Notes: generated from the letters alone by a model not told the origin. A DNA stretch of 41,180 bases from Bradyrhizobium sp. NAS80.1 (GCF_001908205.1 NZ_LGHL01000140.1:17670-58849), one strand, 5' to 3'; positions 8,191-16,840 are shown, counted from the stretch's first letter. A program made the numbers and translations.

Positions 8191-8757
8191 TCAAACGGTC
8201 GAGACGGCGCCCGCGCGTCTCATCCCGTTCGAAGCAGCTTGGGGCTGACGAACAGCACCAGTTTGCCGTGGCGGTAGGCCACGTCCCCCCCAATCCTTGA
8301 CGTCAAAGTCCAAGATCGCAAGCCCCGCAGTGGGCAGGTTGTGGGCGAGCGCCTTGGCGCCGGCGTGATCGCCGCCGCCCATCAGCATGAGCGCGACCTC
8401 GTGCATGCCGGGATTGTGGCCGACCAGCAGCAACCGCTTCGGGTTGGCCGGGACGGTTGCAGTGCGAATGGACTCCAGGATCTGCGCGGGATGGGCGCCG
8501 TAGAGTTCCGACAGGATCTCGACCTGCGGCGCCGCGACGCGGTCCTTCATCGCGGTCCAGGCAATGTCCCAGGTCTGCCGGGCCCGGACCGCATGCGACA
8601 CCAGCACGGTATCGGGGAAGGGCGGATGGGCGGCGATCCAGTCGCCGATCTGCGCGGCATCCCTGTGGCCGCGGTCGTCGAGGCGGCGATCCCGGTCACG
8701 GCCGCTCGGTGCGTCGGTCTCGGTCTTGGCGTGACGCAGCAGCATCAAACGGCGCAT
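8191..8757 (-). CDS. sixA: SixA-type phosphohistidine phosphatase, 3' end frameshifted
   Basis: Histidine phosphatase superfamily. The catalytic RHG-type motif is 'LMLLRHAKTE' at the N-terminus, with 'VSHAVRARQTWDIA' and the second catalytic His in 'LLVGHNPGMHE'. SixA in E. coli removes phosphate from HPr-like phosphocarriers or phosphorelay histidines. The open frame ends in an Arg/Pro/Gln-rich tail unlike the family. The cause is a run of seven G (minus strand; C7 at 8285-8291). Removing one base restores 'DWGDVAYRHGKLVLFVSPKL' and a stop at 8220-8222, a typical SixA C-terminus. Either the strain has an indel, the assembly has an error, or the tract is phase-variable. The catalytic core lies before the shift, so activity may survive. 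Confidence 0.85.
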   Translation of the reverse strand: MRRLMLLRHAKTETDAPSGRDRDRRLDDRGHRDAAQIGDWIAAHPPFPDTVLVSHAVRARQTWDIAWTAMKDRVAAPQVEILSELYGAHPAQILESIRTATVPANPKRLLLVGHNPGMHEVALMLMGGGDHAGAKALAHNLPTAGLAILDFDVKDWGGRGLPPRQTGAVRQPQAASNGMRRAGAVSTV

Positions 8758-8850
8758 GGCATTCTCGAATCGTTACACGTCCAGAATAATCTACAGACGC
8801 CGGTTGAGGACAAGGTGACAAGCGCCCGATCGGTCCTTTAAGAAAACGAC

Positions 8851-10308
8851 ATGAGTGAGACTTTCACAAGCGAGTCCCAGGAAGAAGCCGGCCTTCGCGA
8901 GCGCATGCGGCTGTCGTTCGATCTCGACGCCGACATCTGCGTCATCGGGGCGGGGCTTGCCGGGCTCTCCATCGCGCTGGAGGCGGCCCGCCTCGGGGCC
9001 AGTGTCGCGGTGCTCGAGGGCCGCCATATCGGCTGGAATGCCTCCGGCAACCAGCTCGGCACGGTGACGCCGGGTTTTGCGCTGCCGCTCACCGAGCTGA
9101 TCGAGCGCGTCGGCTTCGAGGACGCGCGCGAATTGTGGGCATTGTCGAAGGAGGGCGCAGAGTTCGTCCGCGCCAACGCCACCGAAGAGAACATGCCGGG
9201 GATCGGCCCGAGCGACGGCGTGCTGGAAGTCTCCAATGTCGATGCCGGCGACCGGCTGATCAGCCGGTTGCAGATGCTGAGCGAGGATTTCGACACCGAG
9301 GTCGAGGGCTGGCAGGCCGATCGCGTTCGCAAGGTGCTGAAGACCGATCGTTACTTCCACGGCGTGTATTATCCCCGGGCATTCCAGGTCGACGGCCGCA
9401 AATATGTGCACGGCCTTGCGGCGCTGGCGCGGCGCGCCGGCGCCCGCATCTTCGAAGATACGCCGGTGGTCAGCATCGATCATTCCGGCGTCCGCAAGCG
9501 CATCGTGACGCCCACGGCGCGGCTGCGCGCCACGCACATCGTACTCGCCGGCAACATTCATCTCGGCGCGCCCTTGAGGCGCCTGTCGGAGACGCTGCTG
9601 CCGGTCTGGCGCTATGCCGGGATCACCGCGCCGCTCGGTGAGCGCGTGCATGAGATCATCGCCTTCAAGGGATCGGTGATGGATTCCGATGGTGTCGACC
9701 ACTTCCGCATCGTCGACGGCGACCGGCTGATGTGGGAGAGCCCGGAGACCACCTGGGCCGCGCGTCCGCAGCGCTTTGCGGGCGCCGTCAGGCGACGGAT
9801 CCGATCCATCTTTCCCCAACTCGGCAATGTCGAGGTCACCGACATGTTCGGCGGTGCCACCGGTCAGACCGTGCATGGCATGCCGCAGATCGGCCAGTTG
9901 CGCAAAGGACTGTGGGTGGCAAGCGGATTCGGCCGCCAGGGCATGAACACCTCGGCCATGGCCGGGCAGTTGATCGCGCGCAGCATCCTGTGGGGCGACG
10001 AGCGCTGGCGGCTGTTCTTGCCGTTCGAGCTGGTCTGGGCGGGCGGTGCGGCCGGACGCGTCGCCGGCCAATTGGTCGGGATCTGGGGCAGGGCGAGTTC
10101 TGCCGCCGCAGGCACGCTTGCCCGCTACCGCGAACGGGCGCGGGTCAAGGACAGGGAACGCGAGGCGCGTCTCGCCGAGGCTAACCGGGCCGCCGGCACT
10201 GGTCCGCGACGTCCGCTGCCCGGTGTCCGGCCGCGGCTGACCCCGCCGCCGAAACCTGTGGCGGAGCACGTGGAACCGGCCTCGGACGACATCAGCGTCT
10301 CGCAATAA
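8851..10308 (+). CDS. FAD-dependent oxidoreductase (DAO superfamily)
   Basis: A 485-residue flavoprotein of the D-amino-acid-oxidase/glycine-oxidase fold (DadA- or PuuB-like). The dinucleotide-binding motif 'VIGAGLAGLSIALEAARLG' lies near residues 30-50, followed by 'WNASGNQLGTVTPGFALPL' (the flavin-contact region with conserved N-G-Q). Near the C-terminal end of the domain, 'GLWVASGFGRQGMNTSAMAG' is the second FAD-binding segment. A family member would oxidise an amine or amino acid with FAD. An extra ~100-residue C-terminal tail has a weakly hydrophobic helix ('LVWAGGAAGRVAGQLVGIWG') then a charged, Pro-rich segment, so it may be membrane-associated. Divergent from sixA; substrate unknown. 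Confidence 0.82.
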   Translation: MSETFTSESQEEAGLRERMRLSFDLDADICVIGAGLAGLSIALEAARLGASVAVLEGRHIGWNASGNQLGTVTPGFALPLTELIERVGFEDARELWALSKEGAEFVRANATEENMPGIGPSDGVLEVSNVDAGDRLISRLQMLSEDFDTEVEGWQADRVRKVLKTDRYFHGVYYPRAFQVDGRKYVHGLAALARRAGARIFEDTPVVSIDHSGVRKRIVTPTARLRATHIVLAGNIHLGAPLRRLSETLLPVWRYAGITAPLGERVHEIIAFKGSVMDSDGVDHFRIVDGDRLMWESPETTWAARPQRFAGAVRRRIRSIFPQLGNVEVTDMFGGATGQTVHGMPQIGQLRKGLWVASGFGRQGMNTSAMAGQLIARSILWGDERWRLFLPFELVWAGGAAGRVAGQLVGIWGRASSAAAGTLARYRERARVKDREREARLAEANRAAGTGPRRPLPGVRPRLTPPPKPVAEHVEPASDDISVSQ

Positions 10309-10394
10309 GTTGAGAAAAACTTCGCCCGGAAGTGTAACGTCGGCCGTTAGAGCCCGTATCTCAGGGCGTGGACTCCCCGCGCACGGAGAATGAG

Positions 10395-10907
10395 ATGTTT
10401 GACCGCCGCATCCTGTTGACGACTGTCGCCGGCCTGTTCGGTCTTTCGGCCTTCCGCTGGCTGAGAGGATCCCCGGCCGAGGCCGGAGAGAAGGCCGCGG
10501 AAAAGTTCGAGATCCAGAAGACGGAGGCCGAGTGGCGTGCCCAGCTCACGCCGCAGCAATATGAGATCTTGCGCAATCACGGCACCGAGCGGCCTGGCTC
10601 CAGCCCGCTGCTCAACGAGCACCGCAAGGGCATCTTCGCCTGCGCCGGCTGCGACCTGCCGCTGTTTGCGTCTGACACCAAGTTCGAGAGCGGCACCGGC
10701 TGGCCGAGCTTCTACCAGCCAATCGAAGGCAATGTCGGCAAGACCGAGGACCGTACCTACGGCATGGTTCGCACCGAGGTGCATTGCCGGCGCTGCGGCG
10801 GCCATCTCGGCCACGTCTTCGACGACGGTCCGAAGCCGACCGGATTGCGCTACTGCATCGACGGTTTCGGTCTGGTCTTCCACCCGGCGGCTGCGTCGGC
10901 GACCTAG
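10395..10907 (+). CDS. msrB: peptide-methionine (R)-S-oxide reductase, exported
   Basis: A protein of about 170 residues. It begins 'MFDRRILLTTVAGLFGLSAF', a twin-arginine-like signal with RR just before the hydrophobic core, so it is probably periplasmic. The SelR/MsrB domain follows: 'EWRAQLTPQQYEILRNHGTE', first zinc pair 'CAGC', 'ESGTGWPSFYQPI', second zinc pair 'CRRC', 'GGHLGHVFDDGP' and the catalytic 'LRYCIDGFGLVF'. Most MsrBs read RYCxNSxSL around the catalytic Cys; here the Asn is Asp and the Ser residues are Gly, an unusual active-site neighbourhood. The enzyme repairs oxidised methionine in proteins. I chose the ATG at 10395 with GGAG upstream; an in-frame GTG at 10368 is less likely because it would bury the signal. 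Confidence 0.9.
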   Translation: MFDRRILLTTVAGLFGLSAFRWLRGSPAEAGEKAAEKFEIQKTEAEWRAQLTPQQYEILRNHGTERPGSSPLLNEHRKGIFACAGCDLPLFASDTKFESGTGWPSFYQPIEGNVGKTEDRTYGMVRTEVHCRRCGGHLGHVFDDGPKPTGLRYCIDGFGLVFHPAAASAT

Positions 10908-10920
10908 GCAGTTGTAGTTG

Positions 10921-11020
10921 TCATTCTGGGGCGATGTGTAAGCATCGAACTATGGTGTGCGATTGCGTACTCGAGAATCTCGAGATTCCGGGTTCGGTCC
11001 TGTGGACCGCCCCGGAATGA
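10921..11020. repeat. degenerate intergenic palindromic repeat
   Basis: The outer ends TCATTCTGGGGCG and CGCCCCGGAATGA are inverted copies with one mismatch. A perfect GAATCTCGAGATTC palindrome lies inside at about 10975-10988. This matches the 'GTCATTCCGGGGCG' class of Bradyrhizobium intergenic repeats; the left half is more diverged than the right. It lies between msrB and the flgE promoter and marks the boundary between the accessory and flagellar regions. Confidence 0.7.
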
Positions 11021-11029
11021 CCCTAACGT

Positions 11030-11059
11030 CCCGGCAATTGTTGCCGGCCCGGCAATTGT
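11030..11059. repeat. short direct and inverted repeat upstream of flgE
   Basis: CCCGGCAATTGT occurs twice, at 11030-11041 and 11048-11059. The first copy also forms a palindrome CCGGCAA/TTGCCGG (11031-11047). It lies about 65 bp upstream of the sigma-54 promoter of flgE, a distance range where enhancer-binding proteins such as FlbD bind. A regulatory role is inferred from position only. Confidence 0.4.
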
Positions 11060-11120
11060 GCCCCGGTCATCCGAACTGAGCCTGTCTATTCAAGTCATTG
11101 ATTTCCTGAGAATACCCGCA

Positions 11121-11138
11121 TTGGCATAGCCCTTGCGA
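11121..11138 (+). promoter_or_regulatory. sigma-54 (-24/-12) promoter of flgE operon
   Basis: TTGGCATAGCCCTTGCGA has GG at 11123-11124 and GC at 11135-11136, separated by exactly 10 bp. It closely matches the RpoN consensus TGGCAC-N5-TTGCA. It lies about 65 bp before the flgE ATG. Hook operons of Caulobacter-type flagella are sigma-54 dependent and activated by FlbD. Confidence 0.8.
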
Positions 11139-11198
11139 AGTCTCCTTCGATTGCGGCCCTGCGTCGGCGCCGCCGGGATCGGATTTGGAGACAAAGTT

Positions 11199-13016
11199 AT
11201 GGGTATCTTCGATGCAATGAACACCTCGGTGGGTGGCCTGCAGGCGCAGTCCTTTGCGCTTCAGAACATTTCCGGCAACATCGCGAACTCGTCCACCACC
11301 GGTTACAAGGGCATCGGGACCAGCTTCGTCGATCTTATTCCCGACGCCTCGGTGCCGAGCAAGCAGGTCGCGGGCGGCGTGACGGCCAACGCGAAGGCCA
11401 CCATCACCTCGCAGGGCACGATCTCGTCCTCCTCCGTCGCCACCAACATGGCGATCACCGGCGACGGCTTCTTCTCGGTGCAGAAGGCGAGCGGCGTCGT
11501 CGACAACGTACCGGTGTTCGACGGCGTCAACTATTACACCCGTCGCGGCGACTTCCAGCTCAATTCCAACGGCAATCTCGTCAACGGCGCCGGCTACTAT
11601 TTGATGGGCGTCACGGTGGATCCGAAGACGGGCAATCCCACCGGCAGCGTGCCGACGGTGCTGCAGTTCCAGAACAACTTTGTCCCGGCGCAGGCGACGA
11701 CCTCGATCCAGTACGGGGCGAACCTGCCGACGCAGCCGAAGACGGTGGCGAGCTCCACTGCGGCGAGCGGCACGCTCGTGGCCTCTGGTGGTCTCGATCC
11801 GGCTGACTTCGCAACGAATCCCCTGCCGGTCGGCTCTCCGGCTCCGCGCAAGGACGCTACCTTCACTGGTGGGGCTGCCTCCAACAGTGTGCCGGGTCCG
11901 ATCACCGCTGCGACGAAACTGTCGGGCACCGCGCCGAGCGACTCGCTGACAACAGGCTTTGCGGCGGGCGATACCATTATCGTCGGTACGTCCCCTGCGA
12001 CGACGATCACGATTACTGCGGCGGGCGGCCTGCATGACGCGACGCACGTTCCCGCCGACGGCACCGTCGGCGACCTGCTTGCGGCGATCGGCACCGCCAC
12101 GGGTGTAGCGCCGACCATCAGCGCCTCGAACGGTGCCATCACCTTCCACACCGGCACGGCGCAGGACCTCAGCATCACGAGCACGGCGTCCGCGTTCTCC
12201 GCGCTCGGATTAACGAGCCCGGTAACCCAGGCACGTGGCACCGGCACGGTCGGAACCGGTACGGTGATCGGCAACGACGTCGCCACCTTCACCAAGGAGT
12301 CGATCAGTGGCGGTGCGGTGACGGCCTACAACGCTTCCGGCACCCCGGTGGACCTGCAGTTGCGCTGGGCCAAGACTGACAGCGCCTCGCTCGGCGCTGG
12401 GCATTCCGACACCTGGAACCTGTTCTACCAGACCGACCCGAATGCGACCGGTACGCAGACCGCCTGGGTGAACACCGGCCAGGCCTTCACCTTCGCCAGC
12501 GACGGCTCGCTCACCTCGCCGAGCGGCTCCGGCATCACCATCAACAACGTCAGCGTCAGCGGTCAGCAGCTCGGCTCGGTGGCCTTCAACATCTCCTCGG
12601 GCGGATTGACGCAATATGCCAGCACCAGTGGCGCGGTGACCATCAACACCATCACGCAGAACGGCTACGCTGCCGGTCAGCTCCGTTCGGTCTCCGTCAG
12701 CAACAATGGCCTGGTGATCGGTACCTTCTCCAACGGTCAGAACCTCGACCTCGCCCAGGTGACGCTGTCGCACTTCAACGGCACCAACTACCTGAAAGCG
12801 ATGGACGGCGGCGCCTATGCGGTCACTGACCAGTCGGGTCCGGCGATCGCGGGTGCCTCGGGCACCATCAGCGGCTCGTCGCTGGAAGGCTCGAACACCG
12901 ACATTGCCGACGAGTTCACCAAGCTGATCGTGACCCAGCAGGCCTATTCGGCCAACACCAAGGTGATCACGACGGCGAATTCGATGGTGCAGGACCTCTT
13001 GAACGTGTTGCGCTGA
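11199..13016 (+). CDS. flgE: flagellar hook protein FlgE
   Basis: A 605-residue hook protein that polymerises into the flexible coupling between rod and filament. The N-terminus 'MGIFDAMNTSVGGLQAQSFA' and 'NISGNIANSSTTGYKG' are the flagellar-rod-family D0 signature, and the C-terminus 'EFTKLIVTQQAYSANTKVIT' is the paired coiled helix. The protein is longer than the ~400 residues of enteric FlgE. Residues ~233-342 look like an inserted surface domain ('LSGTAPSDSLTTGFAAGDTI' ... 'ISASNGAITFHTG') that recurs in FlgL. The start at 11199 follows GGAGACAAAGTT; upstream in-frame codons are rejected because they do not fit the family. First gene of flgE-flgK-flgL behind a sigma-54 promoter. Confidence 0.95.
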   Translation: MGIFDAMNTSVGGLQAQSFALQNISGNIANSSTTGYKGIGTSFVDLIPDASVPSKQVAGGVTANAKATITSQGTISSSSVATNMAITGDGFFSVQKASGVVDNVPVFDGVNYYTRRGDFQLNSNGNLVNGAGYYLMGVTVDPKTGNPTGSVPTVLQFQNNFVPAQATTSIQYGANLPTQPKTVASSTAASGTLVASGGLDPADFATNPLPVGSPAPRKDATFTGGAASNSVPGPITAATKLSGTAPSDSLTTGFAAGDTIIVGTSPATTITITAAGGLHDATHVPADGTVGDLLAAIGTATGVAPTISASNGAITFHTGTAQDLSITSTASAFSALGLTSPVTQARGTGTVGTGTVIGNDVATFTKESISGGAVTAYNASGTPVDLQLRWAKTDSASLGAGHSDTWNLFYQTDPNATGTQTAWVNTGQAFTFASDGSLTSPSGSGITINNVSVSGQQLGSVAFNISSGGLTQYASTSGAVTINTITQNGYAAGQLRSVSVSNNGLVIGTFSNGQNLDLAQVTLSHFNGTNYLKAMDGGAYAVTDQSGPAIAGASGTISGSSLEGSNTDIADEFTKLIVTQQAYSANTKVITTANSMVQDLLNVLR

Positions 13017-13051
13017 TCGGCGCGTGACGTAACCAAAGGCGGCTAGTCAAC

Positions 13052-14935
13052 ATGGGTTTGAGTTCAGCCCTCGCCAGTGCGATGAGCGGCCTGCGTGCCA
13101 ACCAGGCCGCGCTCTCGATCGTTTCCTCGAACGTCGCGAATTCGCAGACGCCGGGTTACGTCGTCCAGACGCCGAACCAGATCGAGGTCACCACCGGCGG
13201 CTTCGGTGCGACGGTGATGACGACCGGCGTCAGCCGGGAGCTCGACAGCTTTGTGCTGAATCAGCTGCGTACCGAGACCGGCGGCAGCGGTTACGCCGAC
13301 CAGATGGCCAACATCCTGAAACAGCTTCAGAATGTCTATGGCACGCCGGGCAACAGCGGCACGCTCGAAACCGCGCTGAACAATTTCACCACCGCGCTGC
13401 AGGCGCTGTCGACGAGCGCGGGCTCGTCGTCGGCGCAGACAGTCGCCGTCGGTGCCGCGCAGGCCTTGGCGCAGCAGCTCAACGTCACCACCAAGGGCAT
13501 CCAGTCGCTGCGCTCCAACGTCGACCAGGACCTCGGCACCTCGGCGCAGCAGGCCAACGCGGCGATGCAGCAGATCGCCGACATCAACACCAAGCTCCAG
13601 GGCCTGTCGCCGAACGATCCGACCGCCGCAACGCTGATGGATCAGCGCGATCAGGCGATCAACACGCTGTCGAAATATGTCGACGTTCGCGTCACGACCG
13701 ACGGGTCGAACCAGGCCAACATCTACACCACCACCGGCATCCAGCTCGTCGGCGCCGGGCTCGCCTCGCAATTCTCCTACTCGTCCGCAGGCGCCCTGTC
13801 GGCGACGTCGCTATACAACACCGATGCAGCAAAATCCGGCGTCGGCGCTCTCACCATCAAGCTTCCGAATGGATCGTCGCTCGACGTCGTCGCCAACAAC
13901 GTGGTCTCTTCGGGCCAGATCGCGGCCGATCTGAAGCTGCGCGACCAGACGCTGGTGCAGGCGCAGAACCAGATCGACCAGCTCGCCGCGACGATGTCGA
14001 GCGCGCTCTCGGACAAGACCACGGCCGGCAGCGCGGTCGCGGGTCCGCCGGCCGGCTTCAACGTCGACCTCGCCGGTGCGCAGCCGGGCAACACCGTCAA
14101 CATCACCTATACCGACACGACGACCAATACCCAGCGCCAGATCACGCTGGTCAACGTGACCGATCCGGCGGCTTTGCCGCTGCAGAACGCCACCAATGCC
14201 AATCCGATGCGGGTCGGCGTCAACTTCTCCGGCGGCATGGGCGCGATCGCCTCTGCGCTGAACACCGCGCTTTCCGGCGCGCATCTGACGTTCTCCGCCG
14301 CCCCGTCGCCAGCGACGGCCACGACGCTGAGGATCACCGATGACGGCACCGGCCTCGCCAAGGTCAATTCGTCCTCGATCACCACGACGATCTCGTCGCT
14401 GACCTCGGGCAATCCGCAACTGCCGCTGTTCACCGACGGCGGGCAGGCGCTCTACACCGGCGCGATCACGGCCTCGGGCTCACAGATGACCGGCCTTGCC
14501 GGGCGCATCGCGGTGAATACGCAGCTGGTGACCGATCCGACCAGGATGTCGGTCTACAGCACCTCGCCGGTGACGCCCGCGGGCGACACCACGCGTTCGG
14601 ACTATCTCTATTCGCAGCTCACTACGGCGGTGTACTCCTATTCGCCGCAGACCGGTCTCGGCTCGGCGAGCCAGCCGTTCAGCGGCAGCATTTCCAACTA
14701 TCTCCAGCAGTTCCTGAGCGTTCAGAGCAATGCCGCGACCCAGGCGACCCAGCTCCAGCAGGGCCAGAGCGTCGTGGTCTCGACGCTCCAGGCTAAGTTC
14801 AATTCGACCGCCAGCGTCAACCTGGACTCGGAGATGTCGAACCTGATCCAGCTTCAGAATGCCTATGCCGCCAATGCGCACGTGATGTCGGTGGTGCAGA
14901 GCATGATGAACACGTTGCTCCAGGCTCAAGCGTAA
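13052..14935 (+). CDS. flgK: flagellar hook-associated protein 1 FlgK
   Basis: A 627-residue junction protein at the hook-filament interface. The N-terminus 'MGLSSALASAMSGLRANQAA' and 'IVSSNVANSQTPGYVVQT' match FlgK. A helical region at ~70-200 ('FTTALQALSTSAGSSSAQTV', 'LRDQTLVQAQNQIDQLAATM') is typical, and the C-terminus 'LDSEMSNLIQLQNAYAANAH' carries the conserved export/assembly helix. A central beta-rich segment (~334-432, 'NTVNITYTDTTTNTQRQITL') resembles one in FlgL. It starts 35 bp after flgE and is followed 20 bp later by flgL, so the three are one operon. Confidence 0.95.
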   Translation: MGLSSALASAMSGLRANQAALSIVSSNVANSQTPGYVVQTPNQIEVTTGGFGATVMTTGVSRELDSFVLNQLRTETGGSGYADQMANILKQLQNVYGTPGNSGTLETALNNFTTALQALSTSAGSSSAQTVAVGAAQALAQQLNVTTKGIQSLRSNVDQDLGTSAQQANAAMQQIADINTKLQGLSPNDPTAATLMDQRDQAINTLSKYVDVRVTTDGSNQANIYTTTGIQLVGAGLASQFSYSSAGALSATSLYNTDAAKSGVGALTIKLPNGSSLDVVANNVVSSGQIAADLKLRDQTLVQAQNQIDQLAATMSSALSDKTTAGSAVAGPPAGFNVDLAGAQPGNTVNITYTDTTTNTQRQITLVNVTDPAALPLQNATNANPMRVGVNFSGGMGAIASALNTALSGAHLTFSAAPSPATATTLRITDDGTGLAKVNSSSITTTISSLTSGNPQLPLFTDGGQALYTGAITASGSQMTGLAGRIAVNTQLVTDPTRMSVYSTSPVTPAGDTTRSDYLYSQLTTAVYSYSPQTGLGSASQPFSGSISNYLQQFLSVQSNAATQATQLQQGQSVVVSTLQAKFNSTASVNLDSEMSNLIQLQNAYAANAHVMSVVQSMMNTLLQAQA

Positions 14936-14955
14936 CCAGTACAGGGCTCTGAAAG

Positions 14956-16833
14956 ATGTCGATCAGCAGCATCAACTACTCCTCGTCGATTCTCGGCTCC
15001 CAGATCCGCAACATCAACCAGCAGCTCACCGACCTGTCGACGCAGCTCTCGACCGGCAAGCTGTCGCAGAACTATTCCGGGATGGGCACCAACGAGGGCT
15101 TCGCGATCGCCTCGCGGGCGCAATTGTCGAACATCGCCGCCTATACCGACACGATCACCAATGTGAATGTCAGCATCAACCTCGCCAATACGGCGTTGCA
15201 GGCGCTGACGACCATTCGCAACACTGTGCAGACGGGGGCCGCGAACACCGGGCAGGACCTCAACGTCAATGGACAGACGATTGCGCAGAACACGGCCGCG
15301 GCCCAGTTCGGCTCGATGGTCGGTGTTTTGAACACGCAGACGGGCAATCGCTACCTGTTTTCCGGAACGGCCTTCAACACCCCGTCGGTCGCCAATGCCG
15401 ACGACATCATCAACGGCACCACGACGCAGGCCGGCCTCAAGACCGTCATGGCGGAGCGTCAGGCCGCCGACCTCGGCGCCAACGGCATGGGGCGGCTGGT
15501 GCAGACGCAGCCGACGCCGAGCTCGGTAAAGGTGTCGGAGGACGTCGCCGGCTCGCCGTTCGGGCTCAAGATCGCGGCAGTCTCTTCGACGCTGACGGGT
15601 GCAACCGTCAGCGGCCCGAGCGGCTCTCCGGTGTCGTTCTCGGTCGATCTCAACGGCACCAATCCGAGCAATGGCGACAAGCTGAGCGTCAAGTTCACGT
15701 TGCCGGACGGCTCGACCGAGCAGATCGACCTGACCGCGTCGACCGCCACGCCGACGCCCGCCGGCAGTTTCGCGATCGACACGACCAGTCCGGCCAACAC
15801 CGCCGCGAATCTCAATGCGGCCCTCAACTCCGCGATCACGAAGCTTGCCAATACCTCGCTGGTGGCGGCGTCCGCCGTCGTCGCCGGTGACAATTTCTTC
15901 AACACCGCGAGTTCGGCGATGGGCAGTGCCAAGACCAGCCAGGCGGCAACACCCATCAGCGGAGCGACCGCACTGTCCGGCACAGTTCCCTCGGACTCGA
16001 TCTCGCCAGGCTTCTCTGTCGGCGACACCATCACCGTCAACGGTACCGCGCTTAGCTTCGTTGCCTCGGGCGCGACCGGCAACCAGCTCAATGTCACCGA
16101 CAGTATCCAGACCCTGCTCAGCAAGATCGACTCGATCACGGGGACCTCGAAGCCGTCGACGATCCACGGCGGCGCAATCACGATCAATACCGACGATGCA
16201 GCGAGCCTGAGCATATCGGGCTCGACTCCGGGCGCGGTGGCCGCGCTCGGTTCGCTCGGTTTCAGCTCGACCCCGGTGACAGCTACGCAGCCACCATTGC
16301 GCGTCGGCTCTTCGCCGGCGAGCTCGGCGACAACGCTGGTCAACGGCTCGGCCAACACCGTGAAGTGGTACACCGGCAATGACGGGCCGGGCTCGGCACG
16401 CTCCACCGCGGTGGCGCGGGTCGACGATTCCGTCACGGTGCAGTACGGCGCCCAGGCCGATGAGGATGCGATCCGGCGCCAGCTGCAGTCGATCGCCGTG
16501 TTCGGCACGTTCTCGACCTCGCCGACCGGGCAGTACGCGAGTGGGCAGATTGCGGCGCTGAGCCAGCGTACGGCCCAGGCGCTGACCCAGCAGCCCGGGC
16601 AGCAGCGCATCGAGGATATCCAGACCGACATCGCGATGGCCCAGAACACCATGAAGGACGCGACCACGCGCCAGACCCAGGCCAAGGCGCAGCTCCAGAA
16701 CATCATCGACCAGGCGGAGTCGGCCTCGCCGGACCAGGTGGCGAGCGAGATCCTTGCGCTCCAGAACGTGCTCCAGGCATCCTACCAGACTACCGCGAAA
16801 CTCGCACAGCTCTCGCTCGTCAAGTTCCTGTAA
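14956..16833 (+). CDS. flgL: flagellar hook-associated protein 3 FlgL, enlarged
   Basis: A 625-residue flagellin-like junction protein, roughly twice the length of enteric FlgL (~317). The N-terminus 'IRNINQQLTDLSTQLSTGKL' and 'TALQALTTIRNTVQTGAANT' is flagellin-like, and 'GNRYLFSGTAFNTPSV' is a FlgL hallmark. The C-terminus 'IEDIQTDIAMAQNTMKDATT' ... 'LALQNVLQASYQTTAKLAQL' is the paired helix. The extra length comes from two inserted beta-rich modules, ~226-315 (like FlgK) and ~332-445 (like FlgE). It is the last gene of the hook operon. No hairpin terminator is evident after it; a CtrA-type box starts 8 bp past its stop. Confidence 0.9.
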   Translation: MSISSINYSSSILGSQIRNINQQLTDLSTQLSTGKLSQNYSGMGTNEGFAIASRAQLSNIAAYTDTITNVNVSINLANTALQALTTIRNTVQTGAANTGQDLNVNGQTIAQNTAAAQFGSMVGVLNTQTGNRYLFSGTAFNTPSVANADDIINGTTTQAGLKTVMAERQAADLGANGMGRLVQTQPTPSSVKVSEDVAGSPFGLKIAAVSSTLTGATVSGPSGSPVSFSVDLNGTNPSNGDKLSVKFTLPDGSTEQIDLTASTATPTPAGSFAIDTTSPANTAANLNAALNSAITKLANTSLVAASAVVAGDNFFNTASSAMGSAKTSQAATPISGATALSGTVPSDSISPGFSVGDTITVNGTALSFVASGATGNQLNVTDSIQTLLSKIDSITGTSKPSTIHGGAITINTDDAASLSISGSTPGAVAALGSLGFSSTPVTATQPPLRVGSSPASSATTLVNGSANTVKWYTGNDGPGSARSTAVARVDDSVTVQYGAQADEDAIRRQLQSIAVFGTFSTSPTGQYASGQIAALSQRTAQALTQQPGQQRIEDIQTDIAMAQNTMKDATTRQTQAKAQLQNIIDQAESASPDQVASEILALQNVLQASYQTTAKLAQLSLVKFL

Positions 16834-16840
16834 GGAAACG

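Noticed and set aside
8791..10305. 504-codon minus-strand frame opposite the FAD oxidoreductase gene
   Set aside because: Its composition (Arg, Ala, His, Gly-rich without hydrophobic pattern) is that of the antisense of a GC-rich gene; the plus strand has clear FAD motifs.
14926..16167. 413-codon minus-strand frame opposite flgL
   Set aside because: Gly/Arg-rich antisense shadow of a Thr/Ser-rich gene.
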